Source: Botryosphaeria dothidea
Taxonomy: Eukaryota; Ascomycota; Dothideomycetes; Botryosphaeriales; Botryosphaeriaceae
Direction: 5' to 3'
NCBI GenBank assembly: GCA_011503125.2
Contig: WWBZ02000022.1
Span: forward strand, 4,712,001-4,776,000
DNA length: 64,000 nucleotides
The position numbers and the translations under genes were made by a program. Shown here in pieces: positions 24,258-34,770 of this stretch. The notes beneath the pieces are model-generated. The model did not search any database and had not been told where the DNA came from. It was given only the letters and a program-made list of their open reading frames with translations. How positions within the stretch are numbered: position 1 is the stretch's first letter; the number at the start of each line of letters is the position of its first letter.

Positions 24258-26012
24258 ATGGACTCTACTATGCAAGGCTCTATCTTCAGACCCCTCAAAG
24301 CTGGCCAGATACGCCTTTTGGAGCTTCTTCCAGGTCCACGGTTCGCTCCTCTCATGTGCTCACTGGAAATTATTCTTCTTTCAGCAAAATTACAATATGA
24401 AGCCCTTTCATACGTCTGGGGCGACTCGAATCAAGTGAAAGATGCCATTGTCAACAACGTCAAAGTTAAGATAACAATGAACTTGCACACCGCTCTGGTG
24501 CATCTGCGTCGTGAGGAAGATTCCCGTGTTCTTTGGGTTGACGCTCTCTGTATCGACCAGACTGGGAGCATCGAAGGCGAGGAGGAGAAGGCACACCAAG
24601 TCCAGAAAATGGGAGACATTTTCCGTCAGGCCAAGCTCACCTGGATCTGGCTTGGTGAGGCATCTTCTAGCGACGATACGGTCATGGACTATCTCTGCGC
24701 CACGGAGCATCAATGTGATGCTTCGGCTCTCGAGTTCCAGCCTTTGCACAGCTTCTTCAGCAGATCTTGGTTTCGGCGTCTCTGGATCCTTCAGGAAGCT
24801 CTCTTGTCAAAGCAGCCAATTGCAAAATGCGGCGACAGAGAGACTGAATTCATCCGCGTGGTCAAGCTTCGTCAAGATCTCGTGTTCGGGAACTTGGGCA
24901 ACTCTCGCGGCGACGTCTTTGATCTCTGCTACTTGAAGCACTGTTTGCGCGAGTGGGATGAATTGAAGAATTATCTCTCGGTCCGCGGCGGATGGCCGCT
25001 GGTTTACGCCATGCTCATGATGGAGCAGATGGAGTGCACCTTATTCGCGGACCGTGTGTTTGCCTTGCTTGGGCTCGCAACAGATTCTGACCGCCAATGT
25101 ATCAAACCCGACTACAAAAGGACCTTGCCGGAAGTTTATACGGAGGTCTGCGCCCATATAATCAAGTCACCGGAGAATTGTTTGGCTGCGCTGCATTCCA
25201 TGGGCGTATCAGATGGTTCTGGATTGCCGTCTTGGGCACGGGACTGGTCGGAACCAAAAAGAGTTGTCTGGCATTTCTTGCAAAGACCCAAGAATCGTGA
25301 TGAGATCTGGTCTATCCTGCCGAAGATAGAGCCTCAACCAGGATACGAGTGGTTGAACGAACTAGCGAGGTCGCTACCGTGGAAGATAGAATCTCCGAGC
25401 AATGGCCACGCAGACCTGGCACGCTTCTCGCAGGACTTTCACACCATGGCTTTGAAAGGCATCGTCGTGGGCACTATTTCCATGTCAAAAGCTGCTATCG
25501 AGGGCGGGGAATGGAAAGACATATGCGAGGCTTGGAGACAGTCCGCGTGCAAGCATGCAAAAGCTTACGGAAACCCAGCTAAGATCTGCGAAGTATTTGG
25601 TAACGCTCTGTGCCAGGGCAGCTATCGTGATGGCCAGAAGAATTTGTTGACAGACTGTGCCGAAGGCTATCAGAGATGGATCAACGGCGAAGATGTTGTC
25701 CAGGATCTGACAAGAGATGGAGAAAGCGGAACAAGGTCTTTAAATGATTTCGGCCACCGGACCAAGCGCTTGTGTCCTGGTCGAGCTTTCGTCATCTTGG
25801 CAAACGGTTTCTTGGGCCTGGCGCCGGAGAACGTCTTGCCCGGTGACGTAGTTTGTTTCTTTATGGGTTGCACTGCTCCATTCGTTCTACGACCCCGCCA
25901 AGAGAAAGGAATCTTTGCTTTCGTTGGTGAGACTTATGTTCCGGGAATCATGGATGGTGAGTGGATTTCTGGGGCTGATGAAAAGGGTATCATGGAGTTC
26001 TGGATCAATTAG
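24258..26012 (+). CDS. HET-domain protein, single exon
   Basis: An uninterrupted frame of 584 residues. The HET domain starts with YEALSYVWGD (47-56) and continues with WVDALCIDQ (93-101), QKMGDIFRQA and WIWLGEA. The middle has the family's SRSWFRRLWILQE block, and FALLGLA precedes the C-terminal part. The end has FVILANGFLGLAPENVLPGD in part, and CFFMGCTAPFVLR, a pattern common at HET protein C termini. The role is inferred from the family: non-self recognition with programmed cell death after fusion. It lies between two copies of a dispersed repeat and upstream of decayed genes, a setting common for fast-evolving incompatibility loci. The first Met is used; a second at residue 5 is possible. 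Confidence 0.92.
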   Translation: MDSTMQGSIFRPLKAGQIRLLELLPGPRFAPLMCSLEIILLSAKLQYEALSYVWGDSNQVKDAIVNNVKVKITMNLHTALVHLRREEDSRVLWVDALCIDQTGSIEGEEEKAHQVQKMGDIFRQAKLTWIWLGEASSSDDTVMDYLCATEHQCDASALEFQPLHSFFSRSWFRRLWILQEALLSKQPIAKCGDRETEFIRVVKLRQDLVFGNLGNSRGDVFDLCYLKHCLREWDELKNYLSVRGGWPLVYAMLMMEQMECTLFADRVFALLGLATDSDRQCIKPDYKRTLPEVYTEVCAHIIKSPENCLAALHSMGVSDGSGLPSWARDWSEPKRVVWHFLQRPKNRDEIWSILPKIEPQPGYEWLNELARSLPWKIESPSNGHADLARFSQDFHTMALKGIVVGTISMSKAAIEGGEWKDICEAWRQSACKHAKAYGNPAKICEVFGNALCQGSYRDGQKNLLTDCAEGYQRWINGEDVVQDLTRDGESGTRSLNDFGHRTKRLCPGRAFVILANGFLGLAPENVLPGDVVCFFMGCTAPFVLRPRQEKGIFAFVGETYVPGIMDGEWISGADEKGIMEFWIN

Positions 26013-26974
26013 GCCGGACAGCAAGTTTCGGCTTTGCCACCACCATTCATTTAAGTTCGATGTTAGTGATCAGTCTCAGTTATAACAATCAAATTTGCTC
26101 TATGTTCCTTGTGATTGGGTTGCAATAAGAGTGGAATTCTGCCACGATAAGTATGGAGGCATCACAGCTTTATGTACGAGCGCAATTATGGACATGTCTT
26201 CCACGATACGGTGATTTTGTGGCTAAGTGAGAGCGGCGACGCGCTCAAGACTATGTCTCACTGATTTGAAGTGGGTCTGATGCTTGGCGAAGCGATGGAG
26301 TGGGCTAACAGCTGGCAGGGTGTGCTGCGAGATTGCATAGTGTTTGCACCCGATGGCTGATCTATGGACTGAAAGAGTTACTGAAAAGTAGAGGGTCTGA
26401 AGAACTGTGCGTAAGCTGTTTTCGAAGCTTCAATGGAAGCAATTTAGTCACTCAAGAGCTCGATTCGTGACCCTGGTCCATCTGCCGGACAGCGGTCCGG
26501 TTGTATCGCAGATAGCCAGACAGTCTCCTAGCCGATGCTTCCAATCGCTTAAATCAACTAAGACCTAGCTGCGATACAGAAATGCCGCTCCGACCCTACC
26601 ATACGCGTGTCTGCCTCTCAGGGTCTGCTACGGCCATGATAAACCCTGGTTCCATTTCAGCATTTCGGGTGTAATTCGGAGTCCTACTTCCATCATCCGA
26701 CCCGCTGTCGATCCGCAGGGAAAGATGCCACCGGCATCTACCGGATAGAGGAAATTTGCGGGGTAAGTGGACAGGGGAACTTCATCCGAATCTGCTCCGG
26801 AGAATCATCCACCAGATCACACGTTTACTCATGCTATCTGGGCTCTTCCAACTGTATGATTTCCTCAAAGCAACATTACGTCTACAAATAGCACAGAGCA
26901 TGCCAATTAGTGAAAGAATCACTCCCATATTCACGTATATACATCTTCAGCCCGCTAACAACAAATTGTTCACA
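26013..26974. other. Intergenic region, about 960 bases
   Basis: Between the HET gene and the oxidoreductase-like fragment. No gene or repeat could be supported. Confidence 0.5.
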
Positions 26975-27220
26975 ATGCCTTCCTGGTCTTCAGAGCCAAA
27001 CGGCACGATGGTCGCCACCGTTCTCACCACACCCGGTGCTCAACCACCATCGGCATGCTTCTCATACGTGGAAGACTATCCTCGTCCCTCCCTCCCATCA
27101 CAAGACTGGATCTTTTGCCGAGCCCATGCCGTTGGTCTGAATCGAGCCGAGTTGCGCGGTCGTGACGGCCACCCACCGGTCATGCAAGAGTTCAACATCT
27201 TTCAGGCCGCGGTCATGGAG
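26975..27220 (+). pseudogene. N-terminal fragment of a quinone oxidoreductase-like (MDR) protein
   Basis: The frame starting MPSWSSEPNG contains DWIFCRAHAVGLNRAELRGR in part, then GHPP, which matches the N-terminal strand and GLNRAELxxRxG motif of zinc-free medium-chain quinone reductases. Nothing of the nucleotide-binding core (GxGxxG) follows. Instead the same frame runs on into sequence that resembles a Zn2Cys6 regulator. It is best read as a truncated relic now abutting another relic. Family call rests on one motif, so confidence is moderate. Confidence 0.5.
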
Positions 27221-27329
27221 GTGAATGACTGCTTGCCGTTAGAACCGACTGAGAACGGCATGAAGCGGAATCTCATATCCCGCCTGACTTCCCCACCACG
27301 CGCAAAGACAAGTGGGCAGCAGGCTTGCT

Positions 27330-28750
27330 CTGGAACGGACGCCAACTCATCTGTATTGCCGTCGGAATATGAGATCATCGACTACGTGGACAAATTCTTC
27401 TCAAGCACTGGACAGCTATCTCACAAAGACTGTAAGTCTTGAATCATGTAGGTTGTTCCTAAAGTAGTACGGTAATGAACTGACATCTTCGATAGTGTAA
27501 GCTTTGAGACTGCTTGTGCAATACCTTGACGGCACGCAGGGATCCGCCCAAACTTGGAAATTGCACGGCACGGCAGTCAACATTGGCTTGCAGTTGGGCC
27601 TGCAACAGCCTAGTCAATCTCATTATGGGTGCCCTCTTGAGGCGGAAATTCGCAGACGAACGTGGTGGGGGCATGCTTCATGATGGACAGGTCAGTGGTT
27701 ATGTCCTGCATGGAATCACCAACACTGACAGAACTACAGGATGTGCAGTATGACATTTGGGAGACCTCCTCTGATCTCAAACAATCTCATGTGCTGCGGG
27801 TTTCCTTCAGATGCAGACCTGGCGCAGTGGTAGGACAATGACGACACGCAAATGCCGCATCAAACGCTAGAAAGCCATCGGCTGTGGCTCTTTCCACAGA
27901 GACATCGTACGAAGTTCTCCTTTCCAAGCCAGAACTCCTCCGTAGTGCTCACAATCACCGCAGAAAACTGAACTTTGTCGTCGGGGAGGTTATTAGCAAG
28001 ATCTACCAGGACAACGTCAAGCACGAGTCCGATTTGTCCTGCACAGAACTTCTTCGGGAAACAATCAAGATGGAGAAGTGTCTGATGGAATGGAAGAGCG
28101 CTCTCCCTTCTCAAGTGAGGTTGGTTTTTTTGCAGGCGACCGACGTTACATCAAACGACCATCAATCCCATCGCTTTCGAATTGTCTTGACGTTGAGATA
28201 CCTCAATGCTCGGGCATTGTTACACAGTTTCTGCGTGTATCTGCTGGTGTGACGAGTATTGATGATCCCGAGTCGTCGTTGCTCCGGACCTATGGAATCT
28301 ACAGCCTTGAGTGCTGCTCCGAGACTGCTATGAATTCGATCGGCATCATCTGTCGGGTTGCGAGTAATGAAAGCCTCTTACCGGTATGGTGGGTATCGAT
28401 TTATTACGGTAGGTTACTTGCTCTGATACTCATACAGACGAATGCGCGATAAAATCTTAATAGCTTTCAATTCTGCGCTGATTCTTTTCGGTATCATTGT
28501 TGTCCTACATAAACACAAAATACAGCTCCAACACATCACGCTGCAAGAACTCCTCGACAGCGTACCCACAGCATCTAAAACGCTTTCAATTATCGGAAGA
28601 AGTTCTCACTTGGTATTACGGTGTCAAAAAATTCTCAATAGGCTGATGCAGACAGCATCTTCGCTCGAGATTGTCCCTCAACAGAACAAAAACAACTATG
28701 AAGTGGACTGCTGCCATGTAACGAGCGGGCCTCTGCCTCTAAGGATCTAA
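27330..28750 (+). pseudogene. Decayed Zn2Cys6-type regulator (fungal_trans domain remnant)
   Basis: Pieces in different frames line up in order with the middle-homology domain of Zn2Cys6 regulators. They are IIDYVDKFFSSTGQL near 27370, TWKLHGTAVNIGLQLGLQ and EAEIRRRTWWGC near 27550-27670, MCSMTFGRPPLISNN after a likely intron near 27740, LRSAHNHRRKLNFVVGEV near 27935, then LTLRYLNARALLH near 28190 and a C-terminal part to 28750. A frameshift lies near 27675 before the MMDR block, and an in-frame TAG follows near 27828. No zinc cluster is present at the N terminus. The gene is broken in at least three ways and is not expected to make a functional protein. Confidence 0.68.
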
Positions 28751-28771
28751 ACACCAAAGAGGGTGGAAACC

Positions 28772-29070
28772 TGTCGAAGGGTTTTCCTTGAGTGGGTACA
28801 AGAAGAGGTACGTGAGGGACGAGTAGACGACGGAAGACTGAGCACTGCGTGCGAAGGCCTTGTTACCAATAGAGTCCAAATTCTATTGTGAAGTTGACCA
28901 CGAAGGTCAAAGCTATTTAAGGAGTGTGGTTTATATACACGTAGGAGACTCTATACAATCTATAGTTCATAGAGTTCATGTTGTTGGGTGTTCTGAACCG
29001 TCTGAACTAGAGTTCAGAGGTTCATTCTGCCAAGCCCGTATGAACTAGTGAACGGGTGGGGCGTCACGTG
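28772..29070 (+). repeat. Diverged dispersed repeat, copy 2 (possible solo LTR)
   Basis: Same orientation as copy 1 at 23513-23830 with the shared blocks listed there. This copy starts tgtcgaaggg and ends near gggcgtca, so TG..CA ends are possible here. No matching 5-base target duplication is seen on either side. Divergence is visible at many sites, many of them C/T or A/G differences. Confidence 0.7.
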
Positions 29071-29079
29071 ACCCCCGGC

Positions 29080-29975
29080 TATTCTGGATGGATCTTCCAC
29101 GTTGTTCGGCCGCGCCTTGCTGTCCTCTCTTCTACCTTTCTGATTCTGTGAAGGCTGCGCTGTAACACCTAGGATCCCATTCTCTTCGAGACAGCGGAAC
29201 TTGAAGGATTTTAGTCTGAGGCCCCTCGAAAGAGACTCAAAAGTTTCTTCCAAAGTCTTTGAACCTGGCGTAAGGGCGACTGACTCGAGTGCCAGGCGGC
29301 ATAGTGTCTGTGATGCTCCTAAAAGGAAATGAACGAGGTCTTCAGCGCCCACATTGATGGAAATCTGGAGCTCCTGGATCGATGGCCAATAGTTTTTCAG
29401 TGATAACCGTCCGAGCAGCCTGCTTGTTGCTTCACGGTGCTGTTGTCTATACGCAGGATACGAATAGAATTGTTCCTCGTGATTGATGAATTCGGCTTTG
29501 AAAATCAATGAAAGCTTTGTCAATCTTTCAGATTGTCGTAGAAAGTGATAGAGTTGATGTGCGACAGCGGATGGATTCCCGTCGTGTTGACAACAATTAA
29601 TTCCACTCGGATCTCCGTAAGGTTCACGGGGGAATATTCCATAGTAACAAGTTCCCGTGTCAAATGTTCCTTGTGTGACAGTGCACTGGAACCTCCAATT
29701 GGCAGTTCCAATAGATCGTCAACTTCCATGTACAGATCAACATCTTCGATTGTCACAATTGGACTATTGCGTCTAGTTTATTGATTTCGTTTGGGGTTCC
29801 AGAGTCTCCCGAGGTTGGCTGCACCCCAGAAAGCCGACCCAGCAACATGTGGCTCGAGGTGAACAAGACTCTTGGTCAGACTTTTCCGGGGCCCAAGTGT
29901 ACGTAGAACCAATCATACCCCCTCCTTTGTCAGTCGTGTTGGATAAAAAGCTTCTCGCGGTTGAACGGGACACGA
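29080..29975 (-). other. Unrecognised minus-strand ORF pieces, possible decayed leucine-rich protein
   Basis: Two minus-strand frames, 29756-29520 and 29523-29014, could read through as one protein if a base were restored near 29525, where NLKD meets LTKLSLIF in a leucine-rich pattern. The second piece runs into repeat copy 2. No named domain can be assigned. It may be a relic of an F-box/LRR-like gene or non-coding sequence. Confidence 0.2.
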
Positions 29976-30187
29976 CGCCAATGCATCCCCGAGTTCTCGT
30001 CTGCTAGGTATTTCAGTTCATGGGAGGATTTCTTGAGGGTTGTAAGTCTGGAAATTGCCCAATCAACGATCCGTGGATTGTGATCTATAGATTACGATCT
30101 AGGATACAACTACAATTGCCACCTATAGATTCTAATCCTAGTTTATAATCCATGCATCCACTAGCAGCTCTTACTTTCAACTACTAT

Positions 30188-31401
30188 CTAAAAAGCTCGA
30201 CGAAGGAGATACTCATCTGTCAAGGGGTTTAGCGGTTGAATGCACAAATACGGCGGAAGAGACTTACAAACTGGCCCGTCAGGCAAGTTCCAGGTCTCTA
30301 CCGCATCGAAGCCGGATGCTGAAAACATCGCCCCCATCTTGGCCTCGCCCCACTTGTACGATTCGTAGAAGTCAATCTTGTCGCCAACTGGGAAGCAGAC
30401 ACTCAGCGGCGGACATTCGACGTCCCTCAGGGCTGTGAATATGTACTGATGGATGACCGTGTCGTCGCCCGACACAATGCTGTCAACGCTCCAATCTTCG
30501 TCACGGTACCAGGGGTAGCCAAGCACCCTGTTGGAGTGTGCAAAGGCGTTCCGCAGAAAGCGGTGAAAAACGCCGCTCGGGTCGTTGTACGAGTCCCAGA
30601 CCTTCTGCCTGTCGGTCTCGGCGTCGATGCCCAGAAGCAAGCGGTCGGTAGGGCGCATTCTGCTGGCCCAGTTCCGCAGAAGCGCGACTGCGTCGTCGAA
30701 GGCGTCGTTTCCGAAGATGGAGCCAAGCGAGAGGAACCATCGCGGGGCCTGAATGGATTGCGACCAGGCCAGCCCATCCTCAAAGGTGCCGTGCAAGCCA
30801 AACCAGCGCACGTGCTTGTAGGAGCGGCCTGTCAGCTGGGCCATGTTCTGCTCGACAGACGGCCTGGAGAGATCCAGCGCGAAGTAAAATATATCTTTCC
30901 GCTCTTTCTCGAGGCTATCGAGTATTGGGACAACCTTGGTCACGTCGCTAGCCGCGCGTCAGCCAAAGTGTTGAAAGCTCTTTGCCTTGAGTATTATGCA
31001 CATACCCACAGCCCAGATCAATGATCACGGAATCTGGCTCGAGGCTGCTCGCAATTCGGCCCCCGTAGCTCGACAGAAGCCGAACCTCCTCTCTTGTAGC
31101 GTAGTAATTCTGCAAGTGGGTTATGTCCCTCCACATTTGCAGCCCTGCATCGTCGGAGAGCAGCGCCGAAGGGAATAGCTTGCGCTCGCCAGGCTTCTTG
31201 GACTTTAGCCTCTCGTGTAGCATGCCTTTGAAGCTGTCCTGGACGCGGGATCCCCCAATATCTAGAACAGTACCTGAGGCAAGTCGAACGAGGCTATCGA
31301 GGTCTGCGCACGCTACAACGGTGTTGGTTAGTCTATTGCCTTGCGTCGATCGAGCTATGTCGACGCAGCTTACGGGAGATGCTGGCTGGCTTGGTGCACA
31401 T
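30188..31401 (-). CDS. SAM-dependent methyltransferase, EgtD/EasF family (Methyltransf_33)
   Basis: Three minus-strand exons, 31401-31374, 31303-31006 and 30947-30188, give 361 residues, the usual length of fungal EasF/DmaW-associated N-methyltransferases. The family start is clear: TVLDIGGSRVQDSFKGMLHE in part, LLSDDAGLQMWRDITHLQNYY in part, then the SAM site VIIDLGCGDVTKVVPILDSL in part. Further blocks are FGLHGTFEDGLAW and LGSIFGN. Family members trimethylate histidine in ergothioneine synthesis or methylate the amino nitrogen of prenyl-tryptophan in ergot alkaloids. No EgtB-like domain is fused, so a stand-alone N-methyltransferase is likely. Its close neighbour is a broken NRPS-like adenylation gene, which hints at a lost amino-acid-derived pathway. 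The acceptor is unknown. The gene is intact. Confidence 0.86.
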
Positions 31402-32771
31402 TGTGTTCGAAATAAAGGGAGATGTGGGAATGGCCGATATGGCTTGTTTGGACTGCGGTGGCGTGATCAGTATGCGGTTAGTCGGCGCTGGGTAGTTATA
31501 GGAATGTTCTGCAATGCTCCATCTTCGAAAGCGAAACCGGCGCTCGTTTTAAAGTGCCCGTCCGTTATTTTTCTAAGCGTACACATCCTCGTGCACTAGG
31601 GACCTCAAATGTATGTCGGCCCTGAAGCAGTAAGGCATAGCAGCTAGCGGTAATTACACTACATATTCTTACAGGGTCTATCGGATGATACGACGCCTGC
31701 ATAGTACATGACGTAGCATATGCCTAATTCCGACAGCATGACTGAAAAGGTTCCATTTGTACAGCTGTGCAATCCTGCCTCACTACGGCGTGCGGATTAC
31801 TGTATGTACTGCCCGTTTAGCGCGTGTTGGTCTTATAGATGGAAGTCACGGAGATGGGCAGAAGAAAGCTTATGTACCAAGATAATAGCAATGACCCTCA
31901 TCATTACTTTCGTTGCATTTACTATCGGTCGACGATTTGGGGCACGAGCAGTCACCGGAAACCGCGATTTACTAGTCCTTTGTCAACTGCGAGCCACTGC
32001 AGCAGCTGGTGGCTAATGCGCGCGCTCAGCTACCCGGCTCCGCCGCTATTACACTCTTGATTAGTGTCCCATCGGACTGCCCGGTTGTACTACCGCCCAT
32101 AGCCGCGCCAACGATTCGGGCGGTACAGGAAGTGCATTTCCGCCAGTTTCTTGCGCTGTGGTTCACGCATCTCAAGGTGCTCCGTGCCCAAAATGGGCTG
32201 GCGCCGGAGGGAAGTGGGGTCGTAGGCATGGATGAGGTGCGGCGCCTGCACGCAGCCGGGCTTGTGGAACTGCAACTCCACATGGGTGCGGCTGCCGGGT
32301 TGGGGCGCCTCACCCGCATGGCGGACGCTACCGTGGCCGAGACCGACTATGCCGTCCTCCTCGCGCTGGCCAAGCGACCCCAGAAATATCTGCCTATGCT
32401 GCTCGGACTTTCATGACCAATCAGCAGGGTCTATCTGGAAGCGGATTGGTGCGATCAAGTCATTGAATGCACAAGCAGCCGCCTGATTGAGCGCGTCAGG
32501 ATCGACCATGCCGCTTGTGGCTGCCTGTGTAAACCTTCTCAAACTCTTGATACGATGTGAAATGCAAGTACTCCGGACCAGGATGCTGCACGGAGACGGA
32601 AAGGACGGCACCTTCTAGAGCCCCGCTCATGACGAAGCCCTGCTGGCCACCACAATTTCGCTCGGTTGGATTCAGGCTGTTCTAGCTATTCCGATTACTA
32701 GTATATAGTAAGGTATTTGGCAGTAGTAGGACTTGAGTCACATTGATGTTTAAGTTCTACCTTATATGCGA
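31402..32771. other. Intergenic region with unassigned ORFs, about 1.4 kb
   Basis: A plus-strand ORF (32009-32416) and its minus-strand shadow have no recognised domain or splice-consistent extension. The sequence is mixed in composition. No repeat or RNA gene is seen. It may include decayed coding sequence. Confidence 0.4.
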
Positions 32772-34010
32772 TTACATTTGAGCAGCCCCGTATAAAGAAT
32801 CGATTTCCCCTGCCAAAAGTTTGAATGTGCTTCTCCGGTCCACTGAGCCCTTAGCCAACCTAATGAACGGCTTGTTCTTTGGCACTACGAGCACAAGCCT
32901 TTTCTGCAGCTGCGTCTCCTTCAGGACATTCCTATTCTCCTCGGCGATCATCGGCCACAGTTGGTCGAGGAGCCTTCTCTGGTCTGCTGCCCAAACCGGA
33001 GGGTCGAAGGGTTCGATAAGGACGAATGGCGCATGCCTCGGCTGGCCGCCCACAAGGGCATGCTTAATGCCCTTGATACTCCGCAGTTTCTCCTCGAGAT
33101 GGCCAGCATACATCTTGACCTCGCCTGTCAGGACCACTAGGTCGTCCGTCCTGCCCTCATACTTCCACAATCCGCGTTTCGTTGGATGCGGGGTCCACAG
33201 ATCCTTCGTCCGGAATTCCTCCTTCAGATCTGGCATGGCTTCGAAGAAGGTCTGAGAGACAAAGTGTTAACAGGATCTTCGGATAGAGGAGGATTCGGAG
33301 AAGGTTTTGTTTAACAACCGTCTTACTCACCGTGTACTCTTTACTGAGTGGTTTCCGTTGAATGACCATCTCATAATAATCATCGGTATGATGGTCAAAC
33401 CTTGCGCACAACGCTTCGTGGAACTCGACGTACTGCCAGTCTTTCCGGTCTTTGAGTTCATACACGGGCCACAAAGCACCTTCCGTGCTACCTATCCCGA
33501 GGTACAACCCCCCGAACGGATACAGCTTGTCGCCGACGTCTTTGGAAAGCGGAGCTCCGCCGGCCGTAATGAACTTGAACTTGGTAAGCCGGGAAAGGTA
33601 GTCTGGATTGCGAACCAGGTCCTCAACCAGGGCGGGCGGATACGTGCCGTTTTCTACAATACCGAAACGGTTGATCTGATCTGCGATATCGGCTGTATTG
33701 GTTTTGTTGGCCGGTCCAAAGACAGGAATTAGACCGTGGTAGACAGCTATCCATAGACCGAAGTAAATTCCGGCAGCCTATCCCAATGATCAGCCATACG
33801 GTAAATCTCTTTGGTTGTTACTTGCATCGATAGTTAAATTGCCAAACGTACGTGGAAAAGTGGAATTCCGCCGAATCATCGGCTCCTGTCTTCCGTTGTC
33901 CAACAGAACATCGGCCGCTGTGACCTTCTGGCGAGTAGGCGCATTTTGTCTACAGTAAATATCATTTTATGATTGTAGACGACAATCTTTGGAAAGTCCG
34001 ATGAGCCATT
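32772..34010 (-). pseudogene. Remnant of an NRPS-like adenylation domain
   Basis: Minus-strand blocks in order read FPKIVVYNHK near 34000 (the region of the SGSTGxPK loop), PLFHAAGIYFGLW near 33860-33740 across an intron, FITAGGAPLSKDVGDKLYPF in part, LGIGSTEG, TKDLWTPHPTKRGLW and YEGRTDDLVVLTGE, ending with the Lys-containing RLAKGSVDRRSTFKLL and a stop at 32772. These are AMP-forming (ANL) enzyme motifs of the NRPS-like, carboxylate-activating type. The N-terminal half, the intact ATP loop and any carrier or reductase/TE domain are missing, and a frame break with a TGA lies near 33880 before PLFH. Two introns (near 33770-33845 and 33251-33330) are still recognisable. It abuts a phosphorylase remnant at its 5' end. 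Confidence 0.75.
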
Positions 34011-34014
34011 GAAC

Positions 34015-34770
34015 TCAAGGCTGCTTTGACGTATGCAGCAACCATGGCCGCAGCGTACGGCTGCCATCCGTCATTCTCATGGGCATCCACGTAGTCACTG
34101 GCACCTCAGATAACCCCAACCGGTATGCGGTTCATAATACTGGCTGCTTCCATCTCGAGGCCGATAACCACTTCCTCCAACAAGTCTTTCAGTAGGTCCC
34201 GTCTGTTAGCACTCTTGACCAGTCTGTTCTCAGACCTAATGCTTCCATACCACACTTGAGTGCGTTCGGAGCGCGACTATCATCCCATTTCGACCTCGCA
34301 TTCCTCTCCGTCACTGCCATACGCATACAGTGCATCGCTCTCTTGCCCAGAGTCAACTAACGTATCTGTGGCATGTTTCATGTTTTTGACTCTTTCGTAA
34401 TACGGGAAGAAGATCTTCGTATCGTCCGGTGCTCTGACTTTGATTCTGCCAATTGCCGATCTGACGAGAGGCTTTGAATTGGCCAGAACATTTCGAGAGT
34501 GCAAGGTCTCAAACCAATGCTCTGTCTCCTTTCCCGGGTCATCGGGTTTGAGGCCGGCGGTGCTGGGGGTGGGAAGAGCCACGGAAACATGACCGAGACG
34601 TATGTCCCGAACAGGATGCCCTGAAAGTTTGGGGAGGCCGGCAGCCAACCCAACCAGTAGTCCAAACCAAAGATTGGGGAAGAACGTATTTACCCGATCA
34701 ACAAGGGCTGCGGTGACTCCAGTGCCGTATTGACTCGGGTAGAGATCGAGATTGACAGTGAACTTCGACG
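34015..34770 (-). pseudogene. Nucleoside phosphorylase (PNP_UDP) domain remnant, NLR type
   Basis: One minus-strand frame carries YGTGVTAALVDRVNTFFPN in part, WFGLLVGLAAGLPKLSG, RDIRLGHVSVALP, VRSAIGRIKVRAPDDT, VWYGSIRSENRLVKSA, GLEMEAASIMNRIPVGVI and DYVDAHENDGWQPYAAAM. These are the blocks of the phosphorylase-like domain found at the N terminus of many fungal NACHT/ankyrin NLR proteins. The same frame has three stops: adjacent TGA and TAG near 34275-34282, and TGA at 34106-34108 where the family has the Arg of IRG. All could come from C-to-T or G-to-A change. No NACHT or repeat domain follows; the frame enters the adenylation remnant. Confidence 0.75.

Noticed and set aside
32009..32416. 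Plus-strand ORF of 135 codons and its minus-strand shadow
   Set aside because: Neither reading shows a domain, signal or splice context; kept only in the description of the intergenic region.
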